A stretch of 64,000 nt of DNA from Pseudomonadales bacterium (GTDB lineage Bacteria; Pseudomonadota; Gammaproteobacteria; Pseudomonadales; Azotimanducaceae). Within the stretch, counting starts at the first letter, position 1, and every line of letters begins with the position of its first letter. The DNA is taken from NCBI GenBank assembly GCA_028285415.1, contig JANQPF010000003.1, positions 186,001 to 250,000 on the forward strand, read 5' to 3'. Of this stretch, positions 9,114 to 16,901 are shown in pieces. The position numbers and the translations under genes are program-made. The notes under the pieces were generated by a model. That model did not search any database, was not told the origin of the DNA, and worked only from the letters and a program-made list of their open reading frames with translations.

Positions 9114-10198
9114 GATGCATTTCCAGTATCTGCCAACCCGCTGATGCTTTCCCGCGATTCTGCGGCGGCCCGGCTGGGCGCTTCGGCGGACGATTTCGCG
9201 GGAGCGAAGTTTACTGTAACCAACGCCAGCAATAACAGTGCGCCGAAGCCATTATGCGCGGTAGCAACCCACAGCGGCAGCGACCAGACGACATTCAGCA
9301 CGCCCAGCGTGAGCTGCACTAACAGGAGCGCGCCGAGAATGCCCGCCAATCGCGGATTGCCAGCCCGCAAGCGCAGCGCCAGCGCACCCACCACCAGCAG
9401 CACGACAATTGCCCCCAATCGATGGGTCCAGTGAATGGCAACGCGGGCTTCGTTGTCCATGAGGCCGCCGAGGTAATTCGGTCCCACGGATTGCATGATG
9501 TTGAACCCCGCTCCCACGTCCATATCAGGCCAGTAGCTGCCGTAGCAGGTCGGGAAATCGGCGCATGCAAGCGCCGCATAGTTCGAGGACACCCAGCCGC
9601 CCAGCGCTATCTGCACGATGACCGCCGCCAGCGCAAAGCGCGCGTGCATGGCCAGCGACGTTTGCGCGGCGTGACTGATCCACAGCGACCGCCCCCCGCC
9701 CTGGTAGAGGTAGAGCACCCACAAGAGGCTCCAGGTGGCAAAACCGCCGAGCAAGTGGGCCGTGACCACCTGAGGCCAGAGTTTCAGCGTGACGGTCCAC
9801 GCGCCAAACGCCGCCTGACAGATGATGAGGACTAGTAGTGCCGTTGTCAGCGTGCGGATGCGTCGGGCATGCTCGGGCGAGGCGGCGGGTGCATCACCCT
9901 TGCTGCGCCAGGCTGCGAACGTCAGCCCGGCGACCACGAGCAGCAGGGCACCGGCAAAATAGCGGTGCACCATCTCCGGCCAGGTTTTGTCGAGATCAAC
10001 CGGCGTATCGGGAAACGCCGCCTCCGCGCGGCTGATTTCCGCGCTGTCGTTTGGCCATAGCAGGTGCCCATAGCAGCCTGGCCAGTCTGGACAGCCGAGG
10101 CCGGCGTCTACAAGACGGGTAAACGCACCGAGAACCACAACAACGACAACCAGGGCGAGCCCCAGCAAGTTGAGCCTGAGAACGAGTTTGCTAGCCAA
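9110..10198 (-). CDS. ctaA: Heme A synthase, COX15/CtaA family
   Basis: CtaA oxidises the C8 methyl of heme O to a formyl group to make heme A for the oxidase. The 362-residue protein has about eight hydrophobic helices. It carries the paired-cysteine loop GLGCPDWPGCYG (C36, C42), the conserved E75/H78 in EMVHRYFAG, and a second Cys-containing loop ACADFPTCYG in the C-terminal half. It overlaps its neighbours on both sides (8 bp with the upstream PA0111-like gene, 4 bp with ctaB). Type and context agree. Confidence 0.95.
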   Translation of the reverse strand: MASKLVLRLNLLGLALVVVVVVLGAFTRLVDAGLGCPDWPGCYGHLLWPNDSAEISRAEAAFPDTPVDLDKTWPEMVHRYFAGALLLVVAGLTFAAWRSKGDAPAASPEHARRIRTLTTALLVLIICQAAFGAWTVTLKLWPQVVTAHLLGGFATWSLLWVLYLYQGGGRSLWISHAAQTSLAMHARFALAAVIVQIALGGWVSSNYAALACADFPTCYGSYWPDMDVGAGFNIMQSVGPNYLGGLMDNEARVAIHWTHRLGAIVVLLVVGALALRLRAGNPRLAGILGALLLVQLTLGVLNVVWSLPLWVATAHNGFGALLLLALVTVNFAPAKSSAEAPSRAAAESRESISGLADTGNAS

Positions 10199-10754
10199 TT
10201 TGCGACACCTTCAACAACCGTTTCAAATCTTCGAGTATGGGTTTGGGCTCGGAATCAGGCGGGTAAAAGAAGACCAGGTTACCCAGGGGATCGATGATGT
10301 AGATACCCGGGTTGATGGGATCTGCGTTGCCAATGACAACCTGATTCAATTGCGGAAAATTTTCCATCCAGGAAAGGTCCTGGACACCTGAAAGATCGGT
10401 GTAGCCACGACGAACGCGGTCCGCTTCACGGTTGAGGAGAATGTGCAGCGCCTGCAGATTCTTTGCCGTTGCCTCACAGCTTTCGTCACAGCTCGAACCG
10501 ACCGTCCACAACCACCAGACCCGCTCATCCCCTTCAACCTCCCAGCCCAGGTCCGCGGTTGTCGTTGGCGGTTCCACCCAGGCCCCGTTGTTGGTTGTGC
10601 CCCAGCCTTCAGTGCCCTGAGCAAAGTAAAAAAGCAGATAGGATCCACCCAGCGAAATCATCGCCACCGCCAGCATCACGATGATCTGTGTACGGTTCTT
10701 GCGCATGACGTCCGCCTGGGTACCTTCTGGTTTGTCTATCGAATCGTTCATCAA
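10191..10754 (-). CDS. Membrane-anchored thioredoxin-like protein of the oxidase cluster (PA0111-like)
   Basis: The function is not established. The 187-residue protein has a cytoplasmic N-terminus, one membrane helix (about residues 23-43) and a soluble periplasmic part. It contains a Sco-like CxxxC (C89-DES-C93) after a WLWTVGSS strand, and ends with a strand-turn IYIIDPLGNLVFFYP that resembles the corresponding part of Sco. The Sco histidine is not seen at the equivalent place. In Pseudomonas aeruginosa a protein occupies the same position (PA0111) between SURF1 and ctaA. A redox or copper-handling role in oxidase assembly is an inference from the motif and the operon. The start overlaps the SURF1 stop by 4 bp. 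Confidence 0.8.
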   Translation of the reverse strand: MMNDSIDKPEGTQADVMRKNRTQIIVMLAVAMISLGGSYLLFYFAQGTEGWGTTNNGAWVEPPTTTADLGWEVEGDERVWWLWTVGSSCDESCEATAKNLQALHILLNREADRVRRGYTDLSGVQDLSWMENFPQLNQVVIGNADPINPGIYIIDPLGNLVFFYPPDSEPKPILEDLKRLLKVSQIG

Positions 10755-11485
10755 CCTCTTAATCCGGTTTGTTCAGTCTCTTCGTTGGTTTGTTGCATGC
10801 CGTTTTTGAAGCCAAACACCAGATAGCCTGCAACGAGCGCTATCGCCAGGCCAAACCACGTTGCAGCATAGCCCCGATGTTTGGCGTCGCTCAGCACCTG
10901 CGCAAATGGCGCGGCGACCTGAACGCCGGGCTGCCCCGGTTCCAGACGGACCTCAAACGGCTCTGCGCCGACCTGCGCTGCCATGCGTACAACGTCCAGC
11001 CGCTGCACGCGCTTCGGCCATCCTTCCGGCCAGGCGTCGTCGTCGAGGACCGGTATCAAGCCGGTAAACGGCCAGATGGCTCCGACCACCTCAAGCGGGC
11101 CTTCCGGTGCTGAGAGCACCGGCATTTCGCTACGAACCGGCGGCGCCTGTGTGTATCCACGATTGACCAGGTACCGCCTGCCGGTAGCGCTGTCGTCGAA
11201 ACACTGCACAATCCAGTAGCCGGTCTTGCCGCCGCTCACCTGGTTGTCCACCAGAAAAACTTCTGTCGCGAAGTTGCCTTGCAGTCGGACACGCTGAAAG
11301 CGCTGCAACGACTCTGTCGCGGGATTCGGCCGTACGGGGAGCATGGTCACCCGTTCCAGGTAATCCATTTCGAGCCCGCGTTTCTCGGCGCCACGCTCCA
11401 CCTGCCACGATCCCAGCGATAATACTAACGGCAGCATTACGGCGACAAACGTCGTCATTTTCCAGCCCGGTCTAAATCGGCTCAC
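10751..11485 (-). CDS. SURF1 family cytochrome oxidase assembly protein
   Basis: SURF1 proteins help insert heme A into subunit I. The 244-residue protein has the family's topology: an N-terminal membrane helix (residues about 10-26) beginning the signature LGSWQVERGAEK, a periplasmic domain with VRLQGNF and YLVNRGYTQ motifs, and a C-terminal membrane helix (AATWFGLAIALVAGYLVFG). It is the first gene of the leftward assembly-factor run and is divergent from the small DUF2909 gene, 60 bp away. I see no convincing consensus promoter in that gap. Confidence 0.92.
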   Translation of the reverse strand: MSRFRPGWKMTTFVAVMLPLVLSLGSWQVERGAEKRGLEMDYLERVTMLPVRPNPATESLQRFQRVRLQGNFATEVFLVDNQVSGGKTGYWIVQCFDDSATGRRYLVNRGYTQAPPVRSEMPVLSAPEGPLEVVGAIWPFTGLIPVLDDDAWPEGWPKRVQRLDVVRMAAQVGAEPFEVRLEPGQPGVQVAAPFAQVLSDAKHRGYAATWFGLAIALVAGYLVFGFKNGMQQTNEETEQTGLRG

Positions 11486-11545
11486 GTCTTTAACCCAGCC
11501 TGACCAATGGTTTAAAGTGGTTGTTTACCCCTACGCAAGGTCAAC

Positions 11546-11824
11546 GTGTTTCTCAAAGTCCTCATCGTCGTTCTACTGATTGGCGTCATCATCAGTCTTT
11601 TCAGCGGCCTGGTGTTCCTGTTCAAGGATACCGACCGCGAAGATTCCAAACGCACGTTGTACGCGCTGGGCGTCAGGGTCACGCTGGCAACAGCCCTTCT
11701 GCTGACCATTTTCTATGGTTTTTATACCGGTCAGCTGCGCATGGGCGTCAACGCACCCTGGCATCAGGCATCGCCCGCTCATTCTGCGCCGGCCGATCCC
11801 GCATCCGCAGAGAAAGAAGGCTGA
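11546..11824 (+). CDS. DUF2909 twin-transmembrane protein
   Basis: This small membrane protein of 92 residues has two hydrophobic helices (about 2-25 and 44-66) separated by a short charged loop (KDTDREDSKRT). The shape and its place beside coxIII/SURF1 match the DUF2909 family (PA0109 position in Pseudomonas). The chosen start is GTG at 11546, where translation gives MFLKVLIVVLLIG. No enzymatic motif is visible; a role in oxidase assembly is inferred only from its neighbours. It is the only gene of the cluster on the plus strand and converges on ctaE across two strong hairpins. Confidence 0.82.
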   Translation: MFLKVLIVVLLIGVIISLFSGLVFLFKDTDREDSKRTLYALGVRVTLATALLLTIFYGFYTGQLRMGVNAPWHQASPAHSAPADPASAEKEG

Positions 11825-11852
11825 CGCCGACTCAAAATCCCGTACATGCGAA

Positions 11853-11870
11853 GGGGGCGCTAGCGCCCCC
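11853..11870. terminator. GC palindrome between convergent genes (candidate bidirectional terminator hairpin)
   Basis: A perfect 18-bp palindrome, GGGGGCGCTAGCGCCCCC, lies 28 bp after the DUF2909 stop. No run of T follows on either strand, so intrinsic termination is only a guess. Folding of the transcript into a very stable hairpin is certain from the sequence. Confidence 0.45.
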
Positions 11871-11889
11871 TCCCTGGTTCCAGATTGTT

Positions 11890-11913
11890 GATGCGCCCCA
11901 TCAAGGGCGCATC
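11890..11913. terminator. Second hairpin between DUF2909 gene and ctaE
   Basis: A perfect 9-bp stem (GATGCGCCC / GGGCGCATC) with a 6-base loop lies 11 bp before the ctaE stop codon on the minus strand. With the palindrome at 11853-11870 it forms a tandem hairpin pair between two converging transcripts. Like its partner it lacks a T tract. Confidence 0.45.
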
Positions 11914-11924
11914 CGGCCCGTTCG

Positions 11925-12845
11925 TTACAACACGTAGACGAAGATAAAGAGGCCAACCCAGACGACGTCAACGAAGTGCCAGTACCAGCTGGCCGCTTCG
12001 AAGCCAAAACAGTCTTTCGGTCCAAAGTGTCCTTTCATCGATCGGAACCACTGGACCATCAAAATGATGGTACCCAGCGTCACGTGAAATCCGTGGAAAC
12101 CCGTCAGGATGAAGAACGTCGAGCCATAGATGCCGCTGCCCAGCGTCAGCCCCATGTCGTTGTAAGCAACGATGTATTCTTCTGCCTGCAGGATCAGGAA
12201 GATGATGCCCAGAAGCACCGTGATGCCGAGCCAGGTGATCAGCTTCTTGCGGTTCTCTTCTTTGATCGCGCTGTGGGCAACGTGCACGGTCCAGCTCGAG
12301 GTAAGCAGGATCACCGTGTTCCAGAAGGGCAGATAAGACGCCCAGCTGGTGACGGAAGGCGCCGCCATGGACTCGATCGGATTCGGGAAGAGAGATGGAT
12401 CAGGGTTTGTCACCACCGGCCACGCTGCCGTGAATTCAGGCCATAGATACTCGCCCGTCATGGCTTTGCCGCCTTCACCACCAAGCCACGGAACGACAAG
12501 TACCCGCACGTAGAAGAGCGCGCCGAAGAACGCGGCAAAGAACATCACCTCGGAGAAGATGAACCAGCCCATACCCCAGACGTAGCTGCGCTTCAGCTGG
12601 TCGTTGGCAAGCCCCTGATGGTTCTCGACAATGACTTTGCCAAACCAGAAATACAGCACCACCGCAAAGATGGCGAAGCCGATGATGGATTGTGTCCAGC
12701 TGCCTGCCTCACCCGCCTTGGTTTCATTCAGCCAGGTGCCGAACCCGGTCAGCATCAACATGACGCCGAACGCCAGGACCACCGGGTACCAACCGTTGTG
12801 CGGTACGTAATAGACCGATTGGTCCGATTCTGCCGCGTTTGCCAT
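11925..12845 (-). CDS. ctaE: Cytochrome c oxidase subunit III
   Basis: This is the third core subunit of the aa3-type oxidase, an integral membrane protein without redox centres that stabilises subunit I and its proton uptake. The 306 residues contain seven hydrophobic segments. Family landmarks are MGWFIFSEVMFFAAFFGALFYVR, TVHVAHSAIKE, GFHGFHVTLGTIIL and the C-terminal ASWYWHFVDVVWVGLF. It is the last gene of the leftward ctaC-ctaD-ctaG-ctaE operon, 34 bp after ctaG. Confidence 0.97.
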   Translation of the reverse strand: MANAAESDQSVYYVPHNGWYPVVLAFGVMLMLTGFGTWLNETKAGEAGSWTQSIIGFAIFAVVLYFWFGKVIVENHQGLANDQLKRSYVWGMGWFIFSEVMFFAAFFGALFYVRVLVVPWLGGEGGKAMTGEYLWPEFTAAWPVVTNPDPSLFPNPIESMAAPSVTSWASYLPFWNTVILLTSSWTVHVAHSAIKEENRKKLITWLGITVLLGIIFLILQAEEYIVAYNDMGLTLGSGIYGSTFFILTGFHGFHVTLGTIILMVQWFRSMKGHFGPKDCFGFEAASWYWHFVDVVWVGLFIFVYVL

Positions 12846-12879
12846 TTCCCTCTACTCCGTTAATTCCTGCGCCGTTCGA

Positions 12880-13449
12880 TCACTCGCCACCGATGACGGC
12901 GACGTCACCCATGGTTTCCGTGATATCAAACAGCGCATAGCTCAAATTGATCGACTGTACAGTCTTCGGTACCTCGCGCCCCACAATGAAGCGCATGGGC
13001 ATGGCTATCTCCTCGCCCGGCTGCAGTACCTGCTGGTTGAAACAAAAACACTCTGTTTTGTGAAAGTAAGCCGCAGCCGATACCGGCACGACCGACGGTA
13101 TGGCCTGTCCGATCATGACCTTGTCGGTTGGGTTGCGCACATAGAAGTTCACTTCCTTGAGCTCACCCGGATGGACCCGCACGCCCCCTTTCTCCGGCCA
13201 GAAATCCCACACCATGCCTTCGTTGGTATTGGTGATGAAGTTGACCTTGATGAGGCGCGAGGTATCCGGCTGCACCGAAGCGGCGTCGTATGTGTACGGT
13301 CCGCCCGTTTTGCCGTTGAGGCCGGTGATTTCACAAAAGAGATCGTACAGCGGTACCAGCGCCACCACGAAACCACACATGCCAATCACTATCAGAACGG
13401 TCTGCCTGATCGTGCGGCGAATGTTGGCTTCTTGGGAAGGCGCTGACAT
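12880..13449 (-). CDS. ctaG: Cytochrome c oxidase assembly protein CtaG/Cox11
   Basis: Cox11 delivers copper to the CuB site of subunit I. This 189-residue protein has one N-terminal membrane helix (about 15-35) and a periplasmic immunoglobulin-like domain. The copper-binding CFCF motif is at residues 134-137 (KTECFCFNQQVLQPGE), and a further conserved cysteine is at C39 after the helix. It sits 2 bp downstream of ctaD and 34 bp upstream of ctaE. The length and ligands fit a working protein. Confidence 0.96.
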   Translation of the reverse strand: MSAPSQEANIRRTIRQTVLIVIGMCGFVVALVPLYDLFCEITGLNGKTGGPYTYDAASVQPDTSRLIKVNFITNTNEGMVWDFWPEKGGVRVHPGELKEVNFYVRNPTDKVMIGQAIPSVVPVSAAAYFHKTECFCFNQQVLQPGEEIAMPMRFIVGREVPKTVQSINLSYALFDITETMGDVAVIGGE

Positions 13450-13451
13450 GG

Positions 13452-15059
13452 TTACGCGTGCGCCTCTTCATCGGTGACCTGCGGCGGATGCGTAAAGCTG
13501 TGGTACGGCGCCGGCGACGGCAGCGTCCACTCGAGCCCTCTGGCACCTTCCCAGGCACGATCCGATGCCTTCTGACCGCTCCTGATTCCGTGAATGATCA
13601 CGTAGAGGAAGAAAACCTGTGAGAATCCAAAGATGAACGCACCAACGCTCGACAGCATGTTGAAGTCGGCAAACTGCAGCGCGTAATCCGGAATACGACG
13701 GGGCATACCCGCGAGGCCGGAAAAATGCTGCGGGAAGAACGTGACGTTCACACCAATGAAGGACAGCCAGAAGTGCAGCTTGCCCAGCGTTTCGTTGTAC
13801 ATCTTGCCGGTCCACTTCGGGAACCAGAAATACACCGCCGCGATAATGGAGAAGAGCGCTCCCGGGACCAGTACATAGTGGAAATGCGCCACCACGAAAT
13901 ACGTGTCGTGATACTGGTAATCCGCCGGCGTGATGGCGAGCATCAGACCGGAGAATCCACCAATCGTAAACAAGATCACGAACGCAATGGCAAACAGCAT
14001 GGGTGTCTCGAACGTCATGGAGCCTTTCCACATCGTGGCAGTCCAGTTGAACACCTTCACCCCGGTTGGTACCGCAATGAGCATGGTCGCGTACATGAAG
14101 AAGAGCTGTCCTGCGAGCGGCATCCCGACAGTGAACATATGGTGCGCCCAGACAATGAACGACAGGAACGCAATGGAAGCCACCGCGTAGACCATGGAGT
14201 CATAACCGAACAGCGGTTTTCGCGAGAACGCAGGAATGATGTGCGAGATCACGCCAAACGCCGGCAGAATCATGATGTATACCTCGGGGTGCCCGAAGAA
14301 CCAGAAAATGTGCTGGAACATCACCGGATCGCCGCCACCCGCGGCATTGAAGAAGCTGGTGCCGAAGTGGATGTCAAAGAGCATCATCGTCACGACGCCT
14401 GCCAGTACCGGCATCACCGCGAGCAGCAGGTATGCCGTGATCAGCCAGGTCCATACAAAGAGCGGCATTTTCATGAGCGTCATGCCCGGCGCCCGCATGT
14501 TCAGAATCGTGGCAATGATGTTGATGCTGCCCATGATCGAGGACGCGCCCATCATGTGCACGGCAAAGATGAAGAACGTGACCGAGTCAGGCGCATAGGT
14601 AGTCGACAGCGGGGCGTAGAACGTCCAGCCGAAGTTCGGTCCGCCGCCCTCCATGAACAGGGTGGAGATCATGATCCCGAACGCAAACGGCAGTATCCAG
14701 AACGACAGATTGTTCATGCGCGGCAGCGCCATGTCAGGCGCGCCGACCTGCATCGGCACCAACCAGTTAGCAAGCCCCACAAAGGCCGGCATGATGGCGC
14801 CAAACACCATAATCAGACCGTGGTTGGTGGTCATCTGGTTGAAGAACTCGGGGCTGACGAACTGCAGGCCCGGCTGGAACAGCTCTGCGCGGATGACCAG
14901 AGCCATCACCCCGCCAATGAGGAACATCAGGAAGCTGAACCACAGGTAGAGCGTACCGATGTCCTTGTGGTTGGTCGTAAACAACCAGCGCGCCAGGCCT
15001 TTATCCGGACCGTGGTCGTGATGGTCGTCGTGGTGATCTGCGTGAATGACTTCGCTCAT
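13452..15059 (-). CDS. ctaD: Cytochrome c oxidase subunit I
   Basis: This is the catalytic subunit of the aa3-type heme-copper oxidase, reducing O2 to water and pumping protons. The 535-residue, 12-helix protein shows all metal ligands: H80 (low-spin heme a), H257 and the cross-linked Y261 in WFFGHPEVY, H306/H307 (CuB), and H392/H394 in VVAHFHYVL. The HPEVY motif marks an A-family oxidase. The N-terminus has an unusual histidine/aspartate-rich run (HADHHDDHHDHGPD, residues 6-19) before the first helix, which may bind metal. It follows ctaC by 11 bp. Confidence 0.98.
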   Translation of the reverse strand: MSEVIHADHHDDHHDHGPDKGLARWLFTTNHKDIGTLYLWFSFLMFLIGGVMALVIRAELFQPGLQFVSPEFFNQMTTNHGLIMVFGAIMPAFVGLANWLVPMQVGAPDMALPRMNNLSFWILPFAFGIMISTLFMEGGGPNFGWTFYAPLSTTYAPDSVTFFIFAVHMMGASSIMGSINIIATILNMRAPGMTLMKMPLFVWTWLITAYLLLAVMPVLAGVVTMMLFDIHFGTSFFNAAGGGDPVMFQHIFWFFGHPEVYIMILPAFGVISHIIPAFSRKPLFGYDSMVYAVASIAFLSFIVWAHHMFTVGMPLAGQLFFMYATMLIAVPTGVKVFNWTATMWKGSMTFETPMLFAIAFVILFTIGGFSGLMLAITPADYQYHDTYFVVAHFHYVLVPGALFSIIAAVYFWFPKWTGKMYNETLGKLHFWLSFIGVNVTFFPQHFSGLAGMPRRIPDYALQFADFNMLSSVGAFIFGFSQVFFLYVIIHGIRSGQKASDRAWEGARGLEWTLPSPAPYHSFTHPPQVTDEEAHA

Positions 15060-15070
15060 GACTTCCTCTT

Positions 15071-16198
15071 TTATTGTCCGGACAGTTCGATGACGTCACG
15101 CGGCTGGGTGATGTCCCCCGCGTCGTTGCCCCAGGCGTGCCGCTCGTAGTGAGTAACCGCCGCAAGCTGCGCTGCGTCGAGTTGCCTGCCGAACGCCTGC
15201 ATGGCTGAGCCCGGGACGCCTTCGATGATCAGCCTGATGTGATCGTCACGCGGTCCGGTAACGACTTCTGTGCCGACCAGTGAGGGGAATACCGGGGGCA
15301 CACCCTGACCGTTGGCCTGATGGCACGATGCACAGAACGTGGCATACACCTGCTCACCTTCCGCCATCAGCTCCTCGTGCGTGAATGTTTTGGACAGCGC
15401 CTCTTTGCGGACCGCTTCGTTTTCTACTTCCGCCGCGTACCAGGCATCAAATTCGTCTTCCGGGAGCACCTCGACGACCACCGGCATGAAACCGTGGTCT
15501 TTACCACAAAGCTCTGTGCACTGACCCCGATACACGCCCGGCTCGGGAACGATGGTCCAGAGCTCATTCAGAATGCCCGGAACAGCATCCCGCTTGATGC
15601 CGAAGTCCGGAACCCACCAGGCGTGGATGACGTCTTCAGCTGTAACAAGGAAGCGCACTTTTCGGTTGGCGGGAATTCTCAACGGATTGTCGACTTCGAG
15701 GAGATAGTGCTCGCCTTTGGCGCTCTTGTCGTAAATCTCGTCCTGTGAAGTGGTGAGGTTGGAAAAGAAGGAAAACGTGTTGTTGAAATCGTCGTCGAGG
15801 TATTTGTACTGCCATTTCCACTGGTAGCCGCGAACCTCGACGGTCATGTCCTCGCCACCGGTATCGTACATGGCAATCAGTACCTGGGTTGCGGGTACTG
15901 CCATGGCAATCAGAATCAACGTCGGTACGATGGTCCAGGCAATTTCCAGACGGGTGCTTTCGTGAAATTGCTCCGCTTCGTGGCCCTGTGATCGTCGGTG
16001 ATGAATGATTGACCAGAACATGACGCCAAACACAACCACGCCGATCGCAACGCAGATGAGAAAGATGGTCATGTGCAGGTCGTAGACCTGACGACTGATG
16101 TCGGTGACCCCCACCGGCATGTTCAGTTCGTCAGCGGACGCAATGCCAGCCATGAGCAGGCCAATCATTGCACCCGCAAAACTCAGTTTATGCTTCAT
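15071..16198 (-). CDS. ctaC: Cytochrome c oxidase subunit II with fused cytochrome c domain
   Basis: Subunit II accepts electrons through the binuclear CuA centre. The 375-residue protein has a signal peptide (to about A21), two membrane helices (about 43-63 and 87-108), and a cupredoxin domain. CuA ligands are H192 in VIHAWW and C227, E229, C231, H235 and M238 in QCTELCGKDHGFM. A C-terminal class I cytochrome c domain follows, with CASCH at 289-293 and a likely axial M333. The fusion makes this a caa3-type enzyme. It is the first gene of ctaCDGE, and the 400 bp upstream contain no gene. Confidence 0.97.
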   Translation of the reverse strand: MKHKLSFAGAMIGLLMAGIASADELNMPVGVTDISRQVYDLHMTIFLICVAIGVVVFGVMFWSIIHHRRSQGHEAEQFHESTRLEIAWTIVPTLILIAMAVPATQVLIAMYDTGGEDMTVEVRGYQWKWQYKYLDDDFNNTFSFFSNLTTSQDEIYDKSAKGEHYLLEVDNPLRIPANRKVRFLVTAEDVIHAWWVPDFGIKRDAVPGILNELWTIVPEPGVYRGQCTELCGKDHGFMPVVVEVLPEDEFDAWYAAEVENEAVRKEALSKTFTHEELMAEGEQVYATFCASCHQANGQGVPPVFPSLVGTEVVTGPRDDHIRLIIEGVPGSAMQAFGRQLDAAQLAAVTHYERHAWGNDAGDITQPRDVIELSGQ

Positions 16199-16598
16199 TC
16201 CGTTCGTTCCGTTGTTTCCACTGGGCCCTTGTCAGGGAAGTTCTCGCACCTCTCAGCGGGTGCCGCCACGGCATTGAGAATAGGCGATCACAACCGCGCC
16301 TAACACCTTGCACCTGGTGCCTTATGATGTTGACCGCTGATTGTTGAATGAAAAGACGCGACCACAGCCTCTATCTGTCCGTCGCGATTCATGACTCATC
16401 TATCCCTGCGCCGTTGTCCACCGTCGATGCCAATACTGTGGTCACCAACCCTGCCCCCTCCGCCAGGCGTGAAGTTGCGCATTCAGCCCGGCGCACCTGC
16501 AGGACGAACCTCTGCCAAAGCGCGGCGCAATTATAGCAACAGGTCCACGGGGGGCAACTCTAAGTGTTTTTACGTATGTCTCGAAGAGAGCGTTTCGG
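16199..16598 (-). promoter_or_regulatory. Gene-free region upstream of ctaC (leader/promoter region)
   Basis: No convincing gene is seen in these 400 bases; the short reading frames show no recognisable protein features. On the minus strand a promoter-like sequence lies at 16530-16557, so the ctaC message could carry a leader of about 325 nt. The leader includes a short dyad GCACCTGGTGC at 16310-16320. I cannot assign a known riboswitch class to it. Confidence 0.5.
16530..16557 (-). promoter_or_regulatory. Candidate sigma70 promoter for ctaCDGE
   Basis: Read on the minus strand this gives TTGCCC (16552-16557), a 16-bp spacer and a perfect TATAAT (16530-16535). The nearest downstream gene on that strand is ctaC, about 325 nt away. 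The -10 is ideal; the -35 matches at 4 of 6 positions. Confidence 0.45.
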
Positions 16599-16880
16599 CT
16601 AGCGGTCTGCAGGCTTATCCAGAATGGTCACCGGTGCGGCTGTCACCTCACCGTGGCGGACCCGCTCAGGCTTACCTCGAGGCACGGCGCCGGTCGCCTG
16701 AGCAGGCCCCTCCTGGCTGAACGGGTCGCTGAAGCCACATGCCACGCAGCGGCGGCGGCTGAGCGGCGGCTCACCTTCGGCGGTCCGCGCGTATTCAACA
16801 ACTAACCTGTCCAGTACGTTACATTCCGGGCAGACGGCGCCCGCAATGAACTGTTTGCGCTCAATTTCCAGCTCTTTCAT
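16599..16880 (-). CDS. YheV-like zinc-ribbon protein
   Basis: This 93-residue protein has a YheV/DUF2387-like start (KQFIAGAVCPECNVLDRLVV) and two cysteine pairs, CPEC near residue 18 and CVAC near residue 45 (RRCVACGFSDPF). These would form a zinc ribbon. The C-terminal third is proline- and arginine-rich and looks disordered. It is the last gene of the leftward run dprA-tsaC-aroE-yheV, 21 bp after aroE. The molecular role of the family is unknown. Confidence 0.75.
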   Translation of the reverse strand: MKELEIERKQFIAGAVCPECNVLDRLVVEYARTAEGEPPLSRRRCVACGFSDPFSQEGPAQATGAVPRGKPERVRHGEVTAAPVTILDKPADR

Positions 16881-16901
16881 CGTGCTCTGCTTTACCTTCC
16901 A

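Noticed and set aside
12081-12090. CACGTGAAAT resembling the right arm of parS inside ctaE
   Set aside because: The left arm reads AGCGT instead of TGTTn and the right arm lacks the final ACA, giving too many mismatches.
13725-15149. A 474-codon open frame antisense to ctaD
   Set aside because: Its composition (very high His, Arg, Glu, Gln) mirrors hydrophobic codons of subunit I on the other strand; no recognisable domain or start signal.
16225-16260. GCTGAGA-like element (minus strand) in the ctaC leader, reminiscent of the TPP riboswitch
   Set aside because: The other conserved TPP elements (ACCCTTTGAACCTGAT and GGATAATGCC-like segments) are missing, and the gene is unrelated to thiamine.
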